From Leuctra nigra (taxonomy: Eukaryota; Arthropoda; Insecta; Plecoptera; Leuctridae), in assembly GCA_934045905.1 (NCBI GenBank), contig OW203764.1:36763434-36827433 (forward strand): 64,000 bases of DNA, written 5' to 3'. Positions 55,775 through 64,000 of this stretch are shown piece after piece (the stretch's first letter is position 1; each line of letters opens with the position of its first letter). The position numbers and the translations under genes were made by a program. The notes below the pieces were generated by a model. It saw only the letters and a list, made by a program, of their open reading frames with translations, did no database searches and was not told the origin of the DNA.

Positions 55775-56418
55775 GTCTATTCGCACAAATGCGTGCACGC
55801 ACCAATCCGTGCACGCATTGGTGCGAATAGTGCGGATAGCCAGCCCGCGCGGCCGAGGCTATTTGCACAAATCTTCAAGGCCACAAAAGATAACTTTTGG
55901 TCATGCAACGTCACAAATGACGTAGAGCAGAATTGCATCTTGCGAGCCATTGGAAGACCAGCTGCAAAGATCTTGGTTGTGTGTTGAGAATGAAATGTTT
56001 TTCCTTTGTTGTTTCTAAATATTATGAGATTTGCGTGTTTACGTAGTTCATGTATTTTTTTAATTATATGTTTTATATCTCACACTCTGCTATAATTTAC
56101 ATCAATATCCACATCTGTCAAAAGTGACGCCATCTTTACAGCGGTGCCAGATCTCGAACGTCATTTCAACTCCTTACGTCATTTGAAATTGCACGGATTC
56201 GTGCATACACGGATTGGTGCGAATAGTCTTGGCCGCGCGGCCGATGCTATTCGCACAAATTTGTGCACACACCAATACGTGCACCACACCACTCAGTGCA
56301 CCAATCCGTGCGTGCACGCAGTAGTGCGAATAGCATCGGCCGCGCGGCCAAAGCTATTCGCACCAATGCGTGCGGTTTGTGCATACACGGATTTGTGCGA
56401 ATAGCCTCGGCCATGTAT
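55775..56418. mobile_element. Foldback element with GGCCGCGCGGCC palindromes
   Basis: Strings such as GTGCGAATAGCATCGGCC, CCAATCCGTGCACGCA and their complements recur at both ends and internally, giving several nested stem-loops around GGCCGCGCGGCC. The unrelated central part is at about 55875-56190. Confidence 0.7.
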
Positions 56419-56995
56419 TTTTAGTAGGTATTTTATTTTGAATAGTCAACAAAATAACTACCTCTCCATCAAAGGAAACAATACACAAACAGTTATTTAA
56501 AATTGAGTTGTTCCATGCAAAATGAATAGAATGATTTAAATTGGTGACAATTTTGAGTGTGATTTGAACACAAGAATAATCATGAGATGAGACTGAAGAT
56601 GAGAGGAGCTGCGATTGCTAAAACACGATCCAGACCAACGCGAAGCGAATAGCAGCAATACAAGTACCTCATTATATACTACTCGCCTACTGCCCTTACC
56701 TAATATGGCTCATTTTGATAGCACGGTGCTACTCAGAACCATGCTACTTTTAGCACCGACCTTGAACTCAGCACCATCATAGCACCAACATTTGGCGATA
56801 TTATTAGGTTATGTCCCAGACAAAAAAATATAATGGTTGATATAAGGACACTATAGAGCAGAAATTAAAAAAATATATCTTAAGAAACACAAATACGTCA
56901 CAGATTTTTTTAAGTATGCACTCTTGACAAGTCAAAGTTACGAGAAAGAACATTGATATGAAGAAATTATGAGACCAAGGAACTAGAACTACCAG
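56419..56995. repeat. Dispersed repeat R2 (solo copy)
   Basis: 56430-56690 matches 63610-63905 and 56815-56995 matches 62150-62345, the two outer parts of the THAP-bearing element. Looks like an internally deleted copy. Confidence 0.7.
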
Positions 56996-57459
56996 TTGAT
57001 ATCAACTTAATAATAATAACCAATAATGTTCACTAGATCAGTCCAATTGAATTTTATTGTCTGTTTATCTACTTTTGCTTCATGCATTGTTAAATAGTCA
57101 TCAGTTTTCTAAACTACAAAAAAGCTATTAGTTTCCCCCCTCTTAACTTATTTTAAGGTGCTCGACCGTAGGAGCAAATTGAGAGAGATAAAGTTTTTCA
57201 TAAGAGGGTTTAACCATACTCTGATGGGATGTTCACATGATCAGTCTGATTGTATATTAGTAGAAAGAACAATTTCGGATTTGATTGGAGACGTAGACCA
57301 AACACTTAAACCAATTGATCTAATTGTTACTAGTGTATTGTTCAAGGATAAACTTACGGTTGGTACAATTGGCACATTTTTAAAATTAATTATTATACGG
57401 CACCAAGTGAGAAAAAAATATCTTATTTATACCAAAAATCTAGTAAATCTAGTAACGCG

Positions 57460-59046
57460 GTCGCTCCACGCCAGCCAAGTCGTACGGCGCGCACACTCTC
57501 ATATAAAGGCTGGAGCAAACCCACTTTTACTGTAAGCATCAAAGTGGCATTTTCGGCCTACTGGATCTTAAAATTGGGAAATCTCACATTGTTGCGATGT
57601 ATCTTAATTTCGAGCTATGGCCCACCCTACAACATATACCAAATTTGGGAACAATAGGTTACGCCCTTTGCACGCTAGAGGGCCGTGAAAACAGTGTTTT
57701 AGGGCGGTTTTAATCAGTAATAATCGTAGTAGTAGTAGTCTCCTGGAATTCAAATCCGGTAAACAGGCCACAGCCTAAACGGCTGAACCGATTGATCTCA
57801 CATTTTTACCACGTGTGCACTTTTGGCGTCTGATTTAACCTTCACCTCATGAATTTTTTGTGCCGCCATTTTGAAACCGGAAGTGACGTCATATCTCAAC
57901 AACGGCTGGACCGATTGGAACGAAAATAGCGCCAAACCATTCGGACGGTCATCTATATGGATTATCAATAGCAACAGACTAAAATTTATGTTAACGAAAC
58001 CGGAAATGACGTCATGAAATTTAATTCATCGATTGGCATTTCGGCAACAAATTTGATCCAATTATTTTGATATTTATGTAACGTATGTTCTTTTGTGATT
58101 TTATTTGACTTGATATAAAACCAACCGGAAGCCGCCATTTTGAAACCAGAAATGACATCATATCTTAATAACGTCTTAATAGATTTAAACGACACCAACG
58201 CTAAACAATTTAGACGGTCAACTTTATGTATTATCATCAATAAAATTTGCAGTTTCCCATACCGAAACCGGAAATGACGTCACACATTTTAAAAATCGCA
58301 CAAATTTACATTTGGATGCAATAAAAAAACTATTTGAGACTGCTTATAATAAAATGTAATCATGTTTAAATTATAATTCAAGAGGTCAGTGATTTCAGCA
58401 GACATTTTGAAATCGGAAGAAACTTAATATTTCGAAAACTGGTTGACAGATCGGTATGAAACTAGTGCCAAACGATTCGGAAGGCCATCTCTATGGAATA
58501 GGAACAGTCAAACTAGAATTTTCCTATTTATGAGGCCGGAAATGACGTCATTAAAATTTATAAATCATTATAATCCCCTCCTATACAATAAATACATATT
58601 CAGAAAGCTAAAAATGATACACATCATTTATAGTTATAAATTCTATGTGGCAGTGCAGAAAGTTCAGCAACCATTTTGAAAACCGACGTGTTGCCATATA
58701 TAGGAACTGGGTTGACCGATTGGAATGAAACCTTTGTTTTTTTCATGAGAATAACCAAATTGTAAAGGGTAATTTGTTTTTAAAGGATTTAGTAATTGTT
58801 CATGTGATATGTGTCACACGTAAGTTGTAAGAATAAACTAAAAAAAGTAGTGATATCCCCATAAAAAAAACACTCCGTGTAAAAATACCAGCCAAGTCTC
58901 TTCAACTTAAAAAAAAAAATGAAATCTAAAAATTCTGCACTGAAAAGTAGTGATATCAAAAAATTTACCAAGTCAAAACTTTATTTGAAAATCAAAAAAT
59001 ACTTGGCGCATCGTTTTTTTTAGGGCATTATAGGTATACTATGCAT
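57460..59046 (+). mobile_element. Composite element, tandem unit 1
   Basis: Order: block B (57465-57720), then block A with four perfect TGACGTCA (57884, 58007, 58275, 58543) embedded in CCGGAAATGACGTCAT contexts, then the left arm of the foldback (58855-59040). It abuts unit 2 directly. Confidence 0.75.
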
Positions 59047-60366
59047 ATCTAGTGGAGCGGTCGCTCCACGCCAGCCAAGTCGTACGGCGCGCACACTCTC
59101 ATATAAAAAGGCTGGAGCAACCCACTTTTACTGTAAGCATCAAAGTGGAATTTTCGGCCTACTGGATCTCAAAATTGGAAAATCTCTCATTGTTGCGAAA
59201 TATCTTAATTTCGAGCTATGGCCCACCCTACAACATATACCAAATTTGGGAGCAATAGGTTACGCCCTTTGCGAACTAGAGGCCCGTGAAAACCGTGAAA
59301 TTGTACGGCTTTCTTCAGATGATTATAATAATAATAATAATGATTCATCTTCCAATAAATTCCGCGGTCTCCGCCACAGCCTAAACGGCTGGGTTGATTG
59401 ACCCGAAATTTTCACCACATATACAGCTCGTCTGCTTGATGATACCTTGCCCTTATGAATTTTTTGTGCCGCCATTTTGAAACCGGAAGTGACGTCATAT
59501 CTCAAAAACGGCTTAACCGATCGGAACGAAATTTGCGCCAATCGATTCAGACGGTCATCTATAAGAAATAACAATAGTGAAATTAAAGTTTTCCAATTAC
59601 TGAAACCGGAAATGACGTCATAGTTTAGCGAAATCTGCCTAAATTCACTTCCCTTTATATAAAAACCAACTACATATTCAGAAGGCTTATAATGAAATAT
59701 TAGTATTTATTTACATATTAATACAATGTGTAAGAGCTTTCAGCCGCCATTTTGAAAACCGGAAGTGATGCCATATCTCGAAAACGGCTGGACCTATTGG
59801 AACGATGCTTTCGCAATTCTTCATGGCATATCACTTTAAGTTTATATTTAGCTCCAAACAATATTTTTTTAGTAACTTATTCGGAAATGGCGTATTTTTT
59901 TAAAGAAATTAGCCATTGTTGCCCTAATAAGTTTTACAAGTTGTGTAAATAAACTAAAAAAATAAGTGATATTCCCATAAAAAACACTCCGTGTAAAAAA
60001 ACAGCCAAGTCTCTTCAACTAAAAAAAAAAAATATGAAATCTAAAAATTCTGCACTGAAACGTAGTGATATCAAAAAATGAGCCAAGTCAAAACTTTATT
60101 TGAAAATTAAAATATACTTGGCGCATCGTTTTTTTTTAGCGCATTGTAGGTATAGGTACTATAAGTATATGTATTTATATCTAGCCTATACTTCTAAGCT
60201 ATTTATATACACGATGCGCCAAGTATTTTTTAATTTTCAAATAAAGTTTTGACTTGGCTCATTTTTTGATATCACTACGTTTCAGTGCAGAATTTTTAGA
60301 TTTCATAATTTTTTTTTAGTTGAAGAGACTTGGCTGTTTTTTTACACGGAGTGTTTTTTATGGGGA
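59047..60366 (+). mobile_element. Composite element, tandem unit 2 (with complete foldback)
   Basis: Block B from the palindrome GTGGAGCGGTCGCTCCAC (59051), an AAT microsatellite (59325-59342), block A with TGACGTCA at 59490 and 59613, then a complete foldback MITE at 59974-60366. Confidence 0.78.
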
Positions 60367-60404
60367 TGTATATTTCATGTATAATTTATAATTGGTTATA
60401 CTTC

Positions 60405-60580
60405 CAAGCTATTTATGTACACGATGCGCCAAGTATTTTTTGATTTTCAAATAAAGTTTTGACTTGGCTAATTTTTTGATATCACTACTTTTCAGTGCAG
60501 AATTTTTAGATTTCATTTTTTTTTTTTTTAAGTTGAAGAGACTTGGCTGGCTTTTTTACACGGAGTGTTTTTTTATGGTT
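60405..60580. mobile_element. Foldback MITE right arm
   Basis: ACGATGCGCCAAGTATTTTT to TTTTTACACGGAGTGTTT; near-identical to the right arm of the adjacent copy ending at 60366. Confidence 0.75.
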
Positions 60581-60734
60581 ATTACTTACTCCGTACCTAG
60601 CAAACCAAAAATTAAATATGTACCTACCACTTAAAAACCCTAAGTTTGCCTTATCCATGATTATATTTCAAATAATTTCGTCTGTACATTTCGCCTCCAA
60701 AAAAGTTTTGCAATGCAACAACTACAGTCAGTGT

Positions 60735-60910
60735 CCTGTATGGCCAGTAGGAAGGATGCGATCATGGCCTACTAGTAGTGAACCTTCCCACCCTTTGCCT
60801 CTCGACTGAGAGAAAACTACGCACAATCCTCCGTCGTGAATGATGGGAATTGAACCCGGCACCTTCGCAGTGCATGTGCCGAGTATTAACATTGCCAGCT
60901 CAACAATGCC
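60735..60910 (-). mobile_element. tRNA-related SINE, reverse copy
   Basis: The body GTAGTGAACCTTCCCACCCT is followed by a B-box in reverse (GGAATTGAACCCGGCACC). Related to 61892-62158. Confidence 0.6.
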
Positions 60911-61214
60911 TTGACGCAAGTTTAAGAACCACAGGATTCTTATCAATTGTTCTAGAGACTATTTAGTCAACAATTCCACTGAACCAGTCTCCGTGGTTTA
61001 TTAAGATGAGAATAACAGCGAATGCAGCTGTCAATCTAAACGCAATATGTCCCCTGATACGTAGCAGTGAAGTCTTCAAACGAAACAACTTAGGTATTTC
61101 ATAATTCCCATATTGAGTAACTTATAAAGCACCTGGAACTGTCCTTCCGATGAAATCGAACAACAAATCGGCATTCCAGCAATATTGAATGGACTGTATG
61201 TGTAATGGAAGTAA

Positions 61215-61640
61215 AACTATGAAAACGCTCCCTGTAACGCGTTGATGAGCGAGCACGGACACGCGCAACATCGCCAATCGAGCACGACCCATTCAATCAA
61301 AGATAAATAACTACATCATTACTAGTAAGTCACAAATATTTTGAACAGAAACACTGGTATTGTCAAATATAAAATAAAAAGAGTCTGCAATATTTCGTCG
61401 ATGCGTTCGATCGACTTTGTCAAGCAAGAACGCATCGACGAAATATTGCAGACTCTTTTTATTTTATATTTGACAATACCAGTGTTTCTGTTCAAAATAT
61501 TTGTGACTTACTAGTTGGTTCCTGGTATTTTATCTTCTTCTTTCTTTTATTACATCATTACTGATTTTCATTAAAACTTTACATAAACACTCTGGAACAA
61601 TTGACCAATGTAGATCTCCTCCCCCTTAGACGTCATCAAC
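61215..61640 (-). mobile_element. Helitron-like terminal fragment interrupted by a hairpin
   Basis: GAAAACGCTCCCTGTAACGC to CATTCAATCAAAGATAA matches 40455-40550; the match resumes after the insertion (CATAAACACTCTGGAACAAT). Confidence 0.7.
61321..61515. repeat. Perfect 88-bp inverted repeat (hairpin)
   Basis: Arms 61321-61408 and 61428-61515 are identical over all 88 bases as read, with a 19-base loop GATCGACTTTGTCAAGCAA. A 12-bp direct repeat TACATCATTACT at 61312-61323 and 61551-61562 bounds the larger insertion. Confidence 0.93.
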
Positions 61641-61891
61641 ACAGTTCAGATGTTTCATAATCAAAAATGGCTGACAAAGTGACACATGACATTAATACAA
61701 TATTGAACAATCAGTTACACGCTCAATTACTCGACAAATACACCTGGTCAATTGAACCTTAAGAATAGAGATGCGAGTCAGAATGATTGTATTTGATGCT
61801 CGCTAAGCTTGCGAAATTATAATAGGTGGATGATAAAAAGAAATACTATATTTATTAACACACACTGCAATTCAATGATGGTTGACACGGA

Positions 61892-62158
61892 ACAGGTTGG
61901 CTGAGTTGTAACGCTCTGAACTTGTATTCTGGAGGCCCGGGTTCGATTCCCGCGTCCGTCCTTCCTGACTGTTTTTTTCGTGGTATTCCCTCAGTCGTCA
62001 GGCAAATGCTGGGAAGGTATCCTACTAATAGGCTACGAACGCCTCCTTCCCACCTTCCATCATTATCTACTCTTCACCATCATTTCCCAATCATCATCAT
62101 AATCATTCATCCGTCGCCATTAGCCTCGCTGCAGAACAGTGCGACGTTATGCCCCAGA
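61892..62158 (+). mobile_element. tRNA-related SINE (head plus body)
   Basis: The head has an A-box-like TTGGCTGAGTTGTAACGC and a B-box GGTTCGATTCCCGCG. The body has GGGAAGGTATCCTACTAATA, and the tail has ATC-rich sequence. The most complete copy in the window. Confidence 0.75.
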
Positions 62159-62754
62159 GACAAAAAATATAATGGTTGATATAAGGACACTAGAGCAGAA
62201 ATCAAAAAGCATATATCTTAAGAACCACAAATACGTCACAGATTTTTGTTAAATATGCACTTTTAACAAGTCAAAGTTACAAGAAAGAACATTGATATGA
62301 ATAAATTATGAGACCAAGCACCTAGAACTACCTGTTGATATCAATTTAATAATAAGAACTGGTACAATACATTAACAATGTTGTGTTTTTCCTAATAAAA
62401 CCCCCAAGAATACATCAACAACAGTGTGCTTATCCCAATTATTACGTCTCAGTATCCAGACAACCACATTGCAATCTCAAATCATTTAGTTCGCTTCAGT
62501 TTTCTTTCCGCTCCAGATTATAAAATAGACAACATTTTAAACCCCGAGCGCCATCTACAACTATCAACATTGCATTCTGGGTTTAGGATGTGAAGAGTTT
62601 GACAGCTGCCTGGTTGACAGTGCTAAGATGCATAAAGGAAGAATGTTTTTCGGTGTTTATTATGTTATATCCTCTCTGTATTTAAATGTAACTAATTTTA
62701 GTGGTATTCAACATAATTATGAATAATATTAAGAATAGCAGATCTTACGGAACA

Positions 62755-62885
62755 ATGTGTTGTGTTCCATTGTGCAAAAATAACACTAAATTTAGCCGTG
62801 AAGTGTTGTTTCAATACTTTCAAGGGACGTTGATTTGAAGAAAGAATGGATAAGACGCAATAAATTATGTTTTTGTTGAAAATTT
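62755..62885 (+). pseudogene. THAP-type zinc finger fragment, left arm
   Basis: From ATG 62755 the frame gives MCCVPLCKNNTKFSREVLFQ then YFQGT and soon stops; one base over, the frame continues DLKKEWIRRNKLCF. Together these match the first half of the THAP pattern (C-x2-4-C, F-x-x-F, K/R-W). The distal C-x2-H pair was not found. Frame broken, so a relic. Confidence 0.6.
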
Positions 62886-63281
62886 TTAGTGTAAGATGTA
62901 AATCCAATATTGTAGATATTATTAGCCTGGGCTTGAAATCATATTTATCGCTTTCAGGGGTATTCAAGTTATTTTTCCTCTTAACAAACAGGACATTTGT
63001 AGGTAGCCGAAAATCTTATTTTTGTCAGAAATTCTGACAAAATGTGACAAAGTATGTTCCTGTATACATAACTAATTAACAAATCAATCTGACCTATTGG
63101 TTATTCATTTCGGTTTATTCATTTATTCATTTTGTTAGGGGAAAAACAGGGCAATTTTTCTTCATATTTCTTATAACCAGATTTGTTAAAATGTGCACCA
63201 CATATTCTGTGGTTCTTAATAGGGGACCATTTACTACATTTTCCCTGAGATCCAATTCGCCTCACACGCCTCATTCTTTCT

Positions 63282-63400
63282 TCAAATCAATGTCCCTTGA
63301 AAGTAGTGAAACGACACTTCACGGCTAAATTTAGTGTTATTTTTGCTCAATGGAACACAACACACTGTTCCGTACGATCTGCTATTCTTAGTATTATTCA
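63282..63400 (-). pseudogene. THAP-type zinc finger fragment, right arm
   Basis: The minus frame reads GTVCCVPLSKNNTKFSREVS then FHYFQGTLI and stops at the same place as the left arm. The second Cys is Ser, so zinc binding would be lost. Confidence 0.6.
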
Positions 63401-64000
63401 TAAAATAATGTTGAATACCAATAAAATTAGTTACATTTAAATACAGAGATGATATAACATAACAAACACCGAAAAACATTCTTCCTTTATGCATCTCAGC
63501 ACTGTCAACCAGGCAGCTGTCAAACTCTTCACATCCTAAGCCCAACATGCATCACGGCACGTCGCGCATGCGCAGTGAATTTTGAATGTTGTCTATTGAC
63601 TTCAGAAGATATTTTATTTTGAATGGCCACCAAAATGTTAAGACATCTAAAGAAACATAACACTAACAGTTGTTTATTGTGAATTTGATTCCAATATTAA
63701 ATAACTGTTTCTGAAATGTTACAAGATGAAAACACATTGAGTTGTTCCATGCAAAATGAATAGCTGCTGAATATTTGTGAAACTTTGAGTGTGATTTGAA
63801 TGCAAGAATAATACCTGGAACGAGACAAGATGAGAGGAGCTGCGAGATCTTCCACATGATCCAGACCAACGAGCAGCGAACAGCAGGAATACAAGTACCT
63901 CATCATTTACTACATTCACCACTGTGATCAGTACAGCTATACAACGTACTACAGGCGCGTAGGAACTAGTTTCATCATTGTGGCGGGGGGATTGCGATAC

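Larger units (their letters stand above)
62159..63920. mobile_element. Element R2 with long inverted arms carrying a decayed THAP finger
   Basis: Arms 62525-62850 and 63271-63598 are inverted relatives; the outer flanks match the solo copy at 56419-56995. Each arm encodes the start of a THAP zinc finger. Likely the remnant of a THAP-bearing DNA transposon (P-element-like families carry such a domain). Confidence 0.65.

Overview
The window is eukaryotic and comes from an arthropod, most likely an insect. The evidence is multi-exon genes with GT-AG introns, an RR-type cuticle protein exon, an insect-type kibra gene, AT-rich introns full of transposons, and TAGGTA/TACCTA-type microsatellites. 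The repeat style suggests a hemipteran, but I cannot fix the species from sequence alone.

Three genes can be supported, all on the minus strand. (1) kibra (WWC family, Hippo pathway scaffold) has its start codon at 32252 and seven coding exons down to 3820; it continues off the left edge. The exons encode both WW domains and the first coiled-coil region, and every splice phase joins. (2) Nup58 (FG nucleoporin of the Nup62-Nup58-Nup54 complex) appears complete: seven coding exons from 49616 to 33013, 636 codons plus stop, with one GC-AG intron. Its stop lies only about 0.76 kb upstream of the kibra start, so the two genes are head-to-tail neighbours. (3) A single 3' terminal exon of an RR-1-like cuticular protein lies at 52046-52274; its upstream exons were not recognised.

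Most of the rest is repeat. Kibra intron 3 is partly GC-rich and carries a 21-bp and a 32-bp minisatellite. Kibra intron 2 carries a 1.1-kb array built on a core containing ACATTCC (a TEAD/Scalloped-type half site), then a roughly 5.6-kb TIR-bounded transposon filled with nested elements. Kibra intron 1 carries a 2-kb, 76-bp satellite of about 26 units. The last intron of Nup58 contains a non-LTR retrotransposon with two intact ORFs (PHD/CCHC ORF1; endonuclease plus reverse transcriptase ORF2). Other Nup58 introns hold MITEs, a TIR element enclosing a tRNA-like segment, and Helitron-like elements. The right-hand 12 kb is a transposon mosaic: hAT, mariner-like and Harbinger-like MITEs, tRNA-related SINEs, a tandem composite foldback element that spreads TGACGTCA palindromes, an 88-bp perfect hairpin, and inverted repeats carrying a decayed THAP zinc finger.

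The most interesting biological idea is that kibra, whose fly orthologue is a known Yorkie/Scalloped target, may here carry a greatly amplified intronic array of TEAD-like sites, with further ACATTCCA/T sites scattered in its promoter and introns. This is inference from motif content and needs experimental testing.
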